Assembly: GCF_900099835.1 (NCBI RefSeq)
Contig: NZ_FNKP01000003.1
Span: 248,001-312,000 of the forward strand
Direction: 5' to 3'
Length of the DNA stretch: 64,000 bases
From: Paraburkholderia fungorum
Lineage (GTDB): Bacteria; Pseudomonadota; Gammaproteobacteria; Burkholderiales; Burkholderiaceae
In this document: positions 26,328 to 35,172 of the stretch, piece after piece
Position numbering within the stretch: the first letter of the stretch is position 1
Layout: the number at the start of each line of letters is the position of its first letter
The notes under the pieces: generated by a model
Databases searched by the model: none
Seen by the model: only the letters and a program-made list of their open reading frames with translations
What the model was told of the DNA's origin: nothing
Position numbers and translations under genes: made by a program

Positions 26328-27890
26328 GTGCTTACCGATTTCATTCATGCCTTTGTCGCCACCATTGTGTGGTCGTTGCCGCTTCTGATTGCGGCTGTCC
26401 TGACGCTTTTCTTCGTATGGAAGCGTTACACCGACGACCTCTGGTGGGCTGATTTCTGGGTCTGCGTTCCGCTAGTCGGCAAGATGGGGCGCTGGAAAAA
26501 GCAGACGCACGGAATCGAGAACCCGTCCATGTGGAAAGAAGCGGGTCTGCCGCCACCAGAAGAATCCCTGTGCTCGACGTACATCGACAAGTTGCCCAAG
26601 GTCGACCGCGATGTATTCACGAACGCCAGCGAATATCTGAAGGTCACCCACCAGAACGGACGCTCGCTGATCTCTCCCGTCATGTTCATCGCGCTCATTC
26701 TGCTCACGATTGCAGAAGCTGCGGGAACGGGGATGCTGATCGCACCGTTCGTTGCAAGCGAAATCACGGGTAACCAGATGGTGTGGATCGGCTACGTCAT
26801 CGCGACTGTGATGGCCGTCGGTCTGCTCGGCCTGACCCACGCGGCAGGCGCTGCAATGTACAAACGATCGGCGATCAGTAAAGCGCTCGGCTCGGTGAAT
26901 GCCACGGTCGAGGGCTATACAGGTCACAAGATCAGTAGCGGCGACGATCAGCAGCAAGACAAGGACGCATCGCCCAAGGTGCGCTTCGGAAGCCGTGTGC
27001 TGGAAGGCGCGCATGACCGCGGCAGCCTCGTTGTGCCGGTCGTCGCGGTGTCGCTGCTGGCGGTTCTGCTGATCGGTATTACGTGGATGCGGATCAAGGG
27101 TCTGCAGATCGAGATGACCAACCATGTTGCCGACCACGGACAACTGGCGGGCGGTGGCAGCAACCCATTCCCTGCAGTGCCGGGACTCGACGCGTCGACG
27201 CCCATGCCTACCGATGTCGCCGATGCGTCGCACGCCGCACAGCAGAATGTCGATCATGAACTGAATAGCGAAATGTTCAGTCAGGGCATCGCTGGTGCAA
27301 TCGTTCTCGCGATTATTTACGTCATCACCCAGGCACTGGGGTTTTTCCAGGCGTTCGGCAGTTCCTTTATCGGCGACGGCAAAAACGCCTATCGCCAGAC
27401 ACTCGGCCATACGAGCTTTCAAAGCTACTTCGCGCGACACATCAAGCCCGCGCTCGATCGCGGCAACATGCGCCTAACTGAACTGCGCGCCCATCTCGGA
27501 CGTGAAGTGCCGAAATACCGCGAAAACGTCTCGAACATAAGCTGCCTGGATTACTACAATCGCAAGCTCGCGGAGGAAATGCGGCAGCCGGTGATCACCG
27601 AGCAAGCGCCGGCTTCCACACGCAGCGCCGGGCAGGTCAATACGCCGCCATCTGAACATCTTGCGCAGAGTGCGGAGACGCTCCCCCTCTTCAACGACTA
27701 CGCGCGTATTGCTGAACGGATCGTCGACGAACCCGAGCAGGAACGCCGCAAGGTGATTCTCGAAATTGCCGCGGAAGGTTCGGTCGAGCGACGCAATTCG
27801 ATTCTCACTGCTGTACAGGCGCTGAAGGCGCGGCGCAAGCAGGCAGCCGAGCAGGCGCGTATGGAAGACGACATTCTCGGAGATCTCTAA
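26328..27890 (+). CDS. five-span membrane protein of the envelope operon, unknown family
   Basis: A 520-residue inner-membrane protein. Hydrophobic spans lie at about residues 8-31, 115-140, 151-175, 234-256 and 320-345. The region 257-319 between spans 4 and 5 is Gly/Pro/Ala-rich and on one side of the membrane. The C-terminal 175 residues are soluble, helical and charged, ending with a coiled-coil-like KARRKQAAEQARMEDDILGD. There is no MotA/ExbB/TolQ signature that I can see. Its stop TAA overlaps the ATG of the vWA-like gene by one base (TAATG), so the two products are probably made in step and work together. Candidate core of the complex. Confidence 0.75.
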   Translation: MLTDFIHAFVATIVWSLPLLIAAVLTLFFVWKRYTDDLWWADFWVCVPLVGKMGRWKKQTHGIENPSMWKEAGLPPPEESLCSTYIDKLPKVDRDVFTNASEYLKVTHQNGRSLISPVMFIALILLTIAEAAGTGMLIAPFVASEITGNQMVWIGYVIATVMAVGLLGLTHAAGAAMYKRSAISKALGSVNATVEGYTGHKISSGDDQQQDKDASPKVRFGSRVLEGAHDRGSLVVPVVAVSLLAVLLIGITWMRIKGLQIEMTNHVADHGQLAGGGSNPFPAVPGLDASTPMPTDVADASHAAQQNVDHELNSEMFSQGIAGAIVLAIIYVITQALGFFQAFGSSFIGDGKNAYRQTLGHTSFQSYFARHIKPALDRGNMRLTELRAHLGREVPKYRENVSNISCLDYYNRKLAEEMRQPVITEQAPASTRSAGQVNTPPSEHLAQSAETLPLFNDYARIAERIVDEPEQERRKVILEIAAEGSVERRNSILTAVQALKARRKQAAEQARMEDDILGDL

Positions 27891-28771
27891 TGCGCCGCCC
27901 TGTTCGCGCATTGCGCGCATTGCGTGATTTCGCATTCGGCAGCTGCCTTGCGCTGGCTGCGGCCCTTCCCGCACAAGCGGGGCTCACGAACGACGTGCCC
28001 AGTTGCTACGCCGCGAACCGCATCGACGCGCCGCCTGTTGCTTATGATCAACTGATTTACGTGCTCATCGATCAGACAGTGTCGCTCGATCCGACATTGC
28101 AGAGGTCTGTCCTCGATAACGTCCAGTCGATGATGATGCCCGGTACCAAGTTCGTCATCGCAGAGTTCTCCGCGTTTTCACAGGGACATTATCTGAATGT
28201 CCTGCATACGGGTGTCGTCGAGCGCCCGATTCCTGCAAGCGAGGAAGGCAACGTCGTCATGAGCCGGCTTCGGGACTTTCGCACCTGCATGCAGCAGCAG
28301 CTCGTCTACGGCCAGAAACTCGCGCTTGCGACCACGGCGCAGGTGCTGAAATCGGGAACATCGAATCTCGATCAGTCGGACATCATGATGGCGTTGAAGA
28401 CCGTGGCGCCTGCTGTCGCCCAGGATAAAGCCGCCCACAAGCTGGTTTTCGTCGTGACGGACGGACTGGAGAACTCCAGCGTGACGAGTTTTTATGCGCG
28501 CAATGCCGTCCGTCATATCGACCCCGCCGCCGAACTGAAAAAGGCACACGACAACAATCTCTTCGGCGACTTCGGCTCGGCGCGCGTCTATGTACTCGGC
28601 GCCGGTGTGATGCAGGCTGCCGCCGATGGATCGGCTGCCCAGCGCAACGGCTATCGCGATCCGAAGACCCTGATGGATCTGAAGCAGTTCTGGGACGGCT
28701 ATTTTTCCCGTTCGAACGCTCAACTCGTCGAGTTTGGCGAACCCGCGCTGCTCAAGCCTTTGTCCTGGTAA
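27890..28771 (+). CDS. exported vWA-like domain protein of the envelope operon
   Basis: A 293-residue protein with a cleavable signal peptide (residues 1-30, LALAAALPAQA-G). The mature part resembles a von Willebrand factor A fold: first strand LIYVLIDQTVSLDP gives a DxTxS metal site (D61, T63, S65) and a later strand LVFVVTDGLENSS offers the second aspartate. The usual conserved threonine of the second loop is not evident. vWA domains bind partners through a metal ion, so a periplasmic adhesion or assembly role is likely. One-base overlap with the membrane-protein gene upstream and 17 bases to the next gene. Confidence 0.75.
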   Translation: MRRPVRALRALRDFAFGSCLALAAALPAQAGLTNDVPSCYAANRIDAPPVAYDQLIYVLIDQTVSLDPTLQRSVLDNVQSMMMPGTKFVIAEFSAFSQGHYLNVLHTGVVERPIPASEEGNVVMSRLRDFRTCMQQQLVYGQKLALATTAQVLKSGTSNLDQSDIMMALKTVAPAVAQDKAAHKLVFVVTDGLENSSVTSFYARNAVRHIDPAAELKKAHDNNLFGDFGSARVYVLGAGVMQAAADGSAAQRNGYRDPKTLMDLKQFWDGYFSRSNAQLVEFGEPALLKPLSW

Positions 28772-28788
28772 AGAGCGGCGCTCGATAC

Positions 28789-29775
28789 ATGACGGATAAA
28801 ACAACAGTTGGTGCGTGCATCGTCGCGGTCAGTCTGCTCGCAGGATGTGCAACGAAAGTCGCAGTGGTTCAACAGTCGGACCTGCATTACGACGGACCGC
28901 CCGTGCGCTTGCACCACGCGCCGGGGCCTTCGCCTACGATCGTCGTCGGCACGGCAACCGCACTCGACTATGTGAACGCTCGTCGTCAGGAAGCCGGCTT
29001 GCCACTCATCGCGGCCGATGATGACATTGCTGCTGCGGCGGCGGATCACGCGCGGTATCTGGATCTGAATCGCGTCGGAACCCACGAAGAAACCGAAGGA
29101 AAGCCGGGCTTTACAGGCATCGATGTCATCACACGCGTCAGGCTCCACGCGCCCGCCTATGGCGCGAGCGAGGTGCTTGCCGTGTTCGGCGGTCCACGTC
29201 CTGTCGACAGACCTATTGAGGATATTTTTGCGTCCCCGTATCACCGGGGTGCAATCCTGTTCGATTGGGCACGCGCGGGCGAAGCGTCGGTTGTCGGGTT
29301 CAGTTCCGTAACGGTGGTTGACTTCGCAGACATCGCGCCCGCGCTCACGGATACCGAATTGGTCGCCTGGCCATACGATGGTCAACGGGATGTGCCCACG
29401 ACATGGGTGAACAACGAGCAACCCGATCCAATGGGTGCAGACGGTCGCTATCGAGGACAGGCATTGGGCTATCCAATTACCCTGTCGGGCGGGCCCAGCG
29501 CGCACATTGAATTGTTAAGCGTCGAATTGCGGAATCAGCGTGGGAAAAAAGTGCCGTGCAGAATTGCGCCGCTCACCGCTGCCGATACTGCGCGCAACAC
29601 CGCGGTTTGTACGCCGTATGAGCCGCTTCGCACGGGTACGCGTTATACCGTTCACGCGCTTGGGCACGTCACGCAATTGGGTAAGGTCGCGCCTTTTGAT
29701 ATTGCGTGGGCGTTTACTACGCAAGATGAGGCAAGACGGGCAGCTCCGGTCGTCGCGCAAAACCGGAGTCAATGA
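28789..29775 (+). CDS. CAP (SCP/PR1)-domain lipoprotein of the envelope operon
   Basis: A 328-residue lipoprotein (signal VSLLAGC, C20). Residues 55-185 are a CAP domain: ALDYVNARRQEAGLPLIAAD, then HARYLDLNRVGTHEETEGK with the H99-E100 motif, and the histidine-bearing SPYHRGAILF. Residues 200-320 look like an immunoglobulin-like or CAP-associated domain with two cysteines (VPCRIAP, TAVCTPYE). Bacterial CAP proteins are mostly of unknown biochemical role. Last gene of the operon; a hairpin follows the stop at 29785. The four products together predict a complex bridging the inner membrane, peptidoglycan and outer membrane. Confidence 0.85.
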   Translation: MTDKTTVGACIVAVSLLAGCATKVAVVQQSDLHYDGPPVRLHHAPGPSPTIVVGTATALDYVNARRQEAGLPLIAADDDIAAAAADHARYLDLNRVGTHEETEGKPGFTGIDVITRVRLHAPAYGASEVLAVFGGPRPVDRPIEDIFASPYHRGAILFDWARAGEASVVGFSSVTVVDFADIAPALTDTELVAWPYDGQRDVPTTWVNNEQPDPMGADGRYRGQALGYPITLSGGPSAHIELLSVELRNQRGKKVPCRIAPLTAADTARNTAVCTPYEPLRTGTRYTVHALGHVTQLGKVAPFDIAWAFTTQDEARRAAPVVAQNRSQ

Positions 29776-29784
29776 GGTGGCGGA

Positions 29785-29832
29785 TGTGGGATCGGCGGAT
29801 GTGTGTTTTTGATCGTGAGCCGCCGTCCCACA
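29785..29832. terminator. hairpin between convergent genes
   Basis: TGTGGGATCGGCGG (29785-29798) pairs with CCGCCGTCCCACA (29820-29832) with one bulged base around a 21-base loop. It lies between the CAP-lipoprotein stop and the convergent LysR stop, so could act as a two-way terminator. A T-run is present only inside the loop, so this is tentative. Confidence 0.4.
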
Positions 29833-29944
29833 TTCGCTGATTGAATGGCCGTTTGCCGGGGGACAACAGTCGTCGCGGCGATTGACCGGTCGACGCGGAT
29901 CCGACTTCCGTCAATGGCACATAGCCGCCCGAGCGCAAAAAAAA

Positions 29945-30871
29945 TCAGGCCGGACCGCACGCGAAAACCTCTGGGCGCCCTTCCGCCAATGCCAGCAAAG
30001 CGTCGCTGACGACACGCACCTTTGGTTGGACATAGCGAGTTCGAGGCCAGATAACGTGGATGGGCATTCTCACCCCCGAGAACTCATCCAGAACCGTCAC
30101 CAGATCGCCCGACTTCAAATGCTCATGCACCAGCCAGGTCGGCAACTGGGACAAGCCGCAGCCCTCAAGGACACCTCGCACCATCATCTCTCCGTCGCCC
30201 AGTTCGTGACGAACGTGAATTTCCTGCTCGTCGACCGAGCCGTCCGGGCCGGAGAGTAACCAGGTAGCACGTATGCCCCTGCGCCATCCAATGATGCAGT
30301 CATGCTCAAGCAGGGCCGCCTTGCCGGCCACCTGACCGCGCTTTCGCAAATAGTCAGGCGAGGCGCAAATGACCAGATGCTGTTCACCGAGCGGTCGGGC
30401 AACGAGTTCTGGATCATCCTTCAGATCGCCGATACGTACCGCAAGATCAATACCTTCGCTAATCATGTCGACCGTGCGGTCACCAAAAGTAATCGTCAGG
30501 TCTAGTTGCGGGTACTGTCTCGCCAGCGCTATCAACGCCGGTGCGATATGCGTGCGCCCGAACGCGCCGGGCAATTCGATTCGTAGTTGCCCCCGCGGCT
30601 CAGGTTGTCCCGTGGAGAGGCAATCCTCGGTGTCGTCCAGATCCCCGATCACACGTAAGCAACTGGTCAGATAGATCTCTCCTTCGCTGGTCAAGGAGAG
30701 CCGGCGCGTAGTTCGATGAAGAAGCTTTACACCGAGACGACGCTCGAGCCGGGACACTCCCTTGCCGACCGCGGAACTGGTGACACCGAGTTGCAATGCC
30801 GCAGCCGTAAAGCTTTGAAGCTGCGCCGCCAGTACGAATTCGGTAATTCCATCGAATCGCTGATAAGCCAT
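29945..30871 (-). CDS. LysR-family transcriptional regulator
   Basis: A 308-residue regulator of the DmlR/PtxR-like branch. The DNA-binding part is MAYQRFDGITEFVLAAQLQS, FTAAALQLGVTSSAVGKGVS, RLERRLGVKLLHRTTRRLSL; the effector domain begins GQLRIELPGAFGRTHIAPAL. Divergent from the SnoaL-like/old-yellow-enzyme genes, with a perfect 10-base-arm inverted repeat in the gap, 21 bases from its start. This suggests it controls those genes and itself. Effector unknown, possibly an electrophile or enone. Confidence 0.92.
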   Translation of the reverse strand: MAYQRFDGITEFVLAAQLQSFTAAALQLGVTSSAVGKGVSRLERRLGVKLLHRTTRRLSLTSEGEIYLTSCLRVIGDLDDTEDCLSTGQPEPRGQLRIELPGAFGRTHIAPALIALARQYPQLDLTITFGDRTVDMISEGIDLAVRIGDLKDDPELVARPLGEQHLVICASPDYLRKRGQVAGKAALLEHDCIIGWRRGIRATWLLSGPDGSVDEQEIHVRHELGDGEMMVRGVLEGCGLSQLPTWLVHEHLKSGDLVTVLDEFSGVRMPIHVIWPRTRYVQPKVRVVSDALLALAEGRPEVFACGPA

Positions 30872-30892
30872 AAGTATCCCGAGAAATGCTTT

Positions 30893-30915
30893 ACTTTATC
30901 CTGGCAGGATAAAGT
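30893..30915. promoter_or_regulatory. operator-like inverted repeat in the LysR/enone-reductase promoter
   Basis: ACTTTATCCT and AGGATAAAGT are perfect 10-base arms around GGC. The centre fits a LysR T-N11-A box. It lies between divergently read genes, the usual place for autoregulation and activation by LysR proteins. Confidence 0.65.
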
Positions 30916-30991
30916 GAATGGATTTTTGAGGGATTTATCGAGTAAATGCGCGGGGTTAAGCTGGCAACACCTATTTCCGACCGAGGAATCT

Positions 30992-31474
30992 GTGTCTACC
31001 GACATCTCGAAGTTACTCGCGATTGAAGCCATCAAGAACGTCCGCAAGCGCTATTGCCACTACCTGGATGCGAACCGGATGGATGCGCTTGCCCAGCTAT
31101 TCACCACGGACGCGATCTGCGAAGTCGATCGCGGCGTGTGGCGTGGACGGGATGCGATCCGTGAGGGGCTCTCCCAAGCCTTCGCAGCTTTCGATACTCA
31201 AAGCCGTGGGCGCTACCCATTTCTGCATGCGATCACCAACCAATGGATCGAACTCCTTGACGAGGATCGCGCTGAGGGACGTTGCTACCTGATCGACCTG
31301 GTGACGACACGGCCTGCATCAGAAAGTCCGTTTCTGTTGCTTGGCCTTTACGCCGACGAATATCGACTCGTCGACGATCATTGGCTTATCAGCCGTACCC
31401 GCCTCGACGCCGTCTGGCCGGAGTCCAACGGCGGTGGCGGCGACCCGGGAAACGGTCTGATCCTGCCCAGTTAA
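30992..31474 (+). CDS. SnoaL-like (NTF2-fold) protein
   Basis: A 160-residue protein if started at GTG 30992, which has GAGGA 4 bases upstream; the only in-frame ATG (30716) lies deep inside the antisense of LysR and is rejected. The sequence from STDISKLLAIEAIKNVRKRY, CHYLDANRMDALAQLFTTDA, ICEVDRGVWRGRDAI is a SnoaL-like/NTF2 fold, as in polyketide cyclases, dehydratases and ring-hydroxylating small subunits. Upstream of an old yellow enzyme gene (51-base gap), likely in one transcript. Reaction unknown; a lyase or isomerase acting on the same substrate is possible. Confidence 0.75.
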   Translation: MSTDISKLLAIEAIKNVRKRYCHYLDANRMDALAQLFTTDAICEVDRGVWRGRDAIREGLSQAFAAFDTQSRGRYPFLHAITNQWIELLDEDRAEGRCYLIDLVTTRPASESPFLLLGLYADEYRLVDDHWLISRTRLDAVWPESNGGGGDPGNGLILPS

Positions 31475-31525
31475 GTACCCTGGTCGCACCCGCATTCTTC
31501 AACTCTTTTTCAGACTTCAACGAAC

Positions 31526-32632
31526 ATGTTATTTGAACCCTATGATCTGGCCGGTACGCCGCTTTCGAATCGCGTAGTCATGGCTCCCATGACGCGCGCG
31601 CGAGCACTCAATGACATCCCCGATGAGCACACTGTTCTCTACTATTCGCAAAGGGCGACTGCGGGCCTGATTGTCAGTGAGGGTGTGCCCATTTCGCGCG
31701 AAGGCTGCGGATATCTGTTCAATCCGGGGCTTTATATGGATGAACAGACCGACGCCTGGCGTCAAGTCACAGATGCAGTGCACGCAAAAGGCGGGAAAAT
31801 TTTCGCCCAATTGTGGCACGTAGGACGTATGTCGCACGTATCCATCCAGCCCGACGGATTAGCACCCGTGTCCTCGGTTTCGCAACTGGCCGAGAAGTCG
31901 AACGCTTTTGCGTGGATCGCACCTGGTCAAGCTGGGCCCATTCAGGCAAGTCATCCTAGAGCGTTAAGCGAAAAGGAAGTTAAGCGAATCACCGTCGACT
32001 TTGTACAGGCCGCGCGCAGGGCAATTGATGCCGGTTTCGATGGCGTCGAACTGCATGGTGCAAACGGCTACCTGTTCGAACAGTTTCTGAATGGGGCGCT
32101 GAACACGCGTACCGATATCTACGGGGGGTCTATCGAGAACCGCCTGCGGTTTATGCGGGAAACGCTCGATGCGCTCGCCTATGAAATCGGCAATACGCGG
32201 GTTGCTGTGCGGCTATCACCCTTTGGCCGCCTGTTCGACATGCGGCCTTACGAGGATGAAGCACAAACGTGGCTGTACGCGGCTGATGTGCTGAATGAAA
32301 TGCGTCTCTCCTATGTCCATTTGAGCGATCAGTTGACCATCGGCGCGGAGTCGATCCCTGATGGCTTCGCTGCCCGATTCCGCGAGGCGTATCAGGGCAC
32401 GTTGATGGCGGCAGGTGGGTTCACCCGCGCCACCGCCGAGGCGGCCCTCGCTCGCGGCGAACTCGACCTGATCGCGTTCGGACGGCCGTTCATTTCGAAC
32501 CCGGATCTGGTCGAGCGGATGAAGCACGACTGGCCCATTGCTGACGCGGATCGTGCCACCTTATACGGTGTGAATGGCACGGTTGCCAACGGTTACACTG
32601 ACTATCCGTTTTACCCGTCCCAAGTCGAGTGA
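31526..32632 (+). CDS. nemA: alkene reductase, old yellow enzyme family
   Basis: A 368-residue FMN protein of the OYE family, which reduces activated C=C bonds or nitro groups with NADPH. Signatures: FEPYDLAGTPLSNRVVMAPM, the AQLWHVGRMSH segment, FDGVELHGANGYLFEQFLNG (H and N that bind substrate), the RTDIYGGSIENRLRF motif and the phosphate-binding AFGRPFISNPDL near the end. Full length for the NemA/MorB type. Divergent LysR and neighbouring hydrolase and efflux genes suggest an inducible detoxification set. Symbol reflects family, not proven substrate. Confidence 0.88.
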   Translation: MLFEPYDLAGTPLSNRVVMAPMTRARALNDIPDEHTVLYYSQRATAGLIVSEGVPISREGCGYLFNPGLYMDEQTDAWRQVTDAVHAKGGKIFAQLWHVGRMSHVSIQPDGLAPVSSVSQLAEKSNAFAWIAPGQAGPIQASHPRALSEKEVKRITVDFVQAARRAIDAGFDGVELHGANGYLFEQFLNGALNTRTDIYGGSIENRLRFMRETLDALAYEIGNTRVAVRLSPFGRLFDMRPYEDEAQTWLYAADVLNEMRLSYVHLSDQLTIGAESIPDGFAARFREAYQGTLMAAGGFTRATAEAALARGELDLIAFGRPFISNPDLVERMKHDWPIADADRATLYGVNGTVANGYTDYPFYPSQVE

Positions 32633-32678
32633 CCGGATTCCAACAGCCAGATCACCCAACCGCCGAGCCAGCCAGCGA

Positions 32679-33452
32679 TCAGGTGCGTTTGGCCAGATAG
32701 GCATCGACCAACTCGATCAGTCTTTCGCGCCCGAAGCTCCCATCGTGCCCAGCGTGAACCACTTGCACGGGTAGTTCACGCAAGCGCTTCATCGTTCGCA
32801 CATAAGTCGGAATATCGGCGCCGCCTATCTCGTCCAGTAGCGGGCCATCGTAGATCGCATCGCCGGAGAACAGAGTGCCGGAAGCCGCTTCCCACAGGCC
32901 AATGCTGCCCGGTGAATGGCCGGGCAGATGCAGGACTTCAAAACTCCGGTTACCGAGATCGACGACGTTCCCTTCCTTGACGATTTCCGTCACCGTCGCG
33001 GCCCGCACGCGATAGTCAGACATCGAGTAATCAGCGTCGGGAAGCGCCGTAATCAGATCACCGTCGATCGAATACCCTGCTTCGCGATACCGGCGAATTG
33101 CCTTGTCGCCCAACACCGATGCCAGGAGGGTGCCACGCTCGCGCGGCGAGCGCAGGTTATCTGCCTCCAACTCGTGAACCAGTGTGTGTTCGAACTCGTA
33201 ATGTCCGCCGACGTGATCCGAGTGCGTGTGCGTCGCAACGGCGGTGACGTCCTTCTGCAACAGGTGCCTGGCCGCATCGCGCAGGCTGCCGATACCCATC
33301 CCCGTGTCGATCATCAGGTCTCGGTCGCGGCCGCGCACATGCCAGATATTGCAGCGCATCAGCGGCACGACGTGGGGTTCCCAAAGCAGGGTGATGTCAT
33401 CGCTGACGCGTTGGAGTTCAAACCACCGCTGGGCAATTGGTAACGTGGTCAT
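32679..33452 (-). CDS. metallo-beta-lactamase-fold hydrolase
   Basis: A 257-residue soluble enzyme. The zinc motif is AVATHTHSDHVGGHYEFEHT (HxHxDH), with downstream LHLPGHSPGSIGLW and SGDAIYDGP supplying the third histidine and bridging aspartate, and a final histidine in VHAGHDGSF. These define the glyoxalase II-like branch, not beta-lactamases proper. Convergent with the old yellow enzyme gene. Substrate unknown; thioester or lactone hydrolysis is plausible. Confidence 0.87.
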   Translation of the reverse strand: MTTLPIAQRWFELQRVSDDITLLWEPHVVPLMRCNIWHVRGRDRDLMIDTGMGIGSLRDAARHLLQKDVTAVATHTHSDHVGGHYEFEHTLVHELEADNLRSPRERGTLLASVLGDKAIRRYREAGYSIDGDLITALPDADYSMSDYRVRAATVTEIVKEGNVVDLGNRSFEVLHLPGHSPGSIGLWEAASGTLFSGDAIYDGPLLDEIGGADIPTYVRTMKRLRELPVQVVHAGHDGSFGRERLIELVDAYLAKRT

Positions 33453-33559
33453 TTAGGGACGCTCGCGAGTATGAGTGGTTACTTTGACACACTTCGCCTC
33501 GGACTTCGAGATCGTTGTCATGGAAGCGCCGTAGGCGATTGAACCACCACTCTTCACGC

Positions 33560-34759
33560 TTAAACCATCGTCCGGTCCCTACCCGCCTGATAGGCAAACA
33601 GCGTAACAAGCATGCTAGCTGCAACCAGAATCGCGAGCGAATAGGTCCAGTTCGAGGTCATCTCATGGAGCACGCCAAAAACAATCGGACCTAGCGCACC
33701 ACCGCCATATCCGACGAACTGCGCCATACCCGAAAGTTCGGCCGCCTGCTCGTGGCTCGCAGAGCGGAGCGCGAAGAGCGAAAGACTCGTCGTCAACGAA
33801 AGGCCCGCACCCAGACCTGCCACCAGCAACCATAGAGTCGAGAACGGCAAATCCAGCATCATGCCGACAGATCCCGCGAGGTAAAGAAGTCCGCATCCCG
33901 CGCCGATGAACCGCTGGTCTTTCGCTCGCTTGATGATCGGCGCGGCGCCCAGGTTGGTCGCTATCGCGACAATCTGAAAAAGCAGCAGATCTACACCGGC
34001 CGATGCCGGGGAGACTCCTCGCGACGCGGCGATCGTCGCATACCAACTCACGATGGAATAGAACACGATCGACTGAAATGCGAAAAACGCGGATACTTGC
34101 CAGCCGATCGCCTGCGTCCACGGCGACCTGTTCGTCGCCAGTGCGGCGGACGCAGGGGAACGAACTTCACGATGGCCGCTACGCATCTGCGGAAGCCACG
34201 CCAGCAGCGCGATCGCCGCGCACACGGACCACACGCCAAGCGACACACGCCAACTTGAACCGGGGATGTGCGCAATCGGGACCGCGAGTCCGGCGCCTAG
34301 TCCGGCAAATAAGGCCATTGCCGCCGCATAGATCCCGATGAGCGATGCAGCGTGCTTCGGAGATCGGCGTTTCACCAGGCCCGGTAACAAGACATTGGCT
34401 ACCGCAATACCCGCGCTGATAACCAGAGTGCCGACCCAAACGGCAGAGTGAATGGCAAGCGACCGGAACAACGTGCCCGTCAGGATCGCGACCAATGCGG
34501 CACCCAGTGCCCGCTCTGCTCCGAGCTTTCTGCCAGAAGCTGGCGCAACGAGCGATACGATCGCAAAGACGGCAAGGGGAAGTGCGCTCAACAAGCCGCC
34601 GGCGGCGTCATTCAACCCGAGCTCGCGCTGCACATCGCCGAGTACAGGGCCGAGACTTGTTATAGGCGCCCGAAGGTTAGCCGCTATCAGAACGATGCCA
34701 ACGGAGAACAGGAAAGCGGTACGTCGCGAAGACGCGAAAGAAGCAGCGTTCGATTTCAT
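33560..34759 (-). CDS. MFS transporter, CynX/NimT type
   Basis: A 399-residue, 12-span facilitator. The opening RRTAFLFSVGIVLIAANLRA followed by PITSLGPVLGDVQRELGLND is diagnostic of the cyanate/nitroimidazole (CynX/NimT/YeaN) family. The loop between helices 2 and 3 has SGRKLGAERALG. Members export cyanate-like or nitro compounds. Together with the old yellow enzyme, which can reduce nitro groups, this hints at xenobiotic handling. The start at 34759 is preferred; a 22-base palindrome lies 117 bases upstream. Confidence 0.87.
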   Translation of the reverse strand: MKSNAASFASSRRTAFLFSVGIVLIAANLRAPITSLGPVLGDVQRELGLNDAAGGLLSALPLAVFAIVSLVAPASGRKLGAERALGAALVAILTGTLFRSLAIHSAVWVGTLVISAGIAVANVLLPGLVKRRSPKHAASLIGIYAAAMALFAGLGAGLAVPIAHIPGSSWRVSLGVWSVCAAIALLAWLPQMRSGHREVRSPASAALATNRSPWTQAIGWQVSAFFAFQSIVFYSIVSWYATIAASRGVSPASAGVDLLLFQIVAIATNLGAAPIIKRAKDQRFIGAGCGLLYLAGSVGMMLDLPFSTLWLLVAGLGAGLSLTTSLSLFALRSASHEQAAELSGMAQFVGYGGGALGPIVFGVLHEMTSNWTYSLAILVAASMLVTLFAYQAGRDRTMV

Positions 34760-35172
34760 TCAATGAACCAGTCGCACTCGCACCAACCCATTGCAGGTGA
34801 TGCAGTGATGTGCGTTGGTTCACGTTAACGCTTACGCAAGAAGCTGTGAGCCGCTTGTCTGGGCCGCAGTGTAAATGCTTGCGCATCGATGCGCAAGCCG
34901 CTCAATCGACGCGTCGGCGGGACATCGCGTGGCAGCAATTCGAGGCTATATCGTCGGAGGAGATGGCAAATGGACGCGCGAACGAACGCGGAAAAACATC
35001 GCCGTGATTACATGATTATTCATGTCGCGAAAGAACGGCTTATATGGAAGACGGCATTGCCGTATCTATCCGCTCGTTCGCTGGAGTCTAGCCCGACGAC
35101 TGTCTCGTATTCCTGGCATCCGCATAAACAAAAATGGACGAAACGCCAAGACGTTCCGCCCATCGCTCCGTA
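34760..35172. other. 413-base gene-free stretch with a long palindrome
   Basis: No gene with a family signature; short frames on plus are shadow-like. Contains the MFS promoter and the 22-base palindrome listed separately. The right end adjoins the stop of the antiporter gene. Confidence 0.45.
34877..34898. repeat. perfect 22-base palindrome
   Basis: Arms GCTTGCGCATC / GATGCGCAAGC, with no spacer, centred on ATCGAT. Possible operator for the CynX-type exporter gene or a protein-binding site of chromosome structure. No T-run, so not a terminator. Confidence 0.8.

Noticed and set aside
24613..29775. Idea that the envelope operon is a Zorya-type defence system
   Set aside because: An OmpA-type anchor is shared, but there is no MotA-like ZorA, no ZorB layout and no helicase or nuclease gene.
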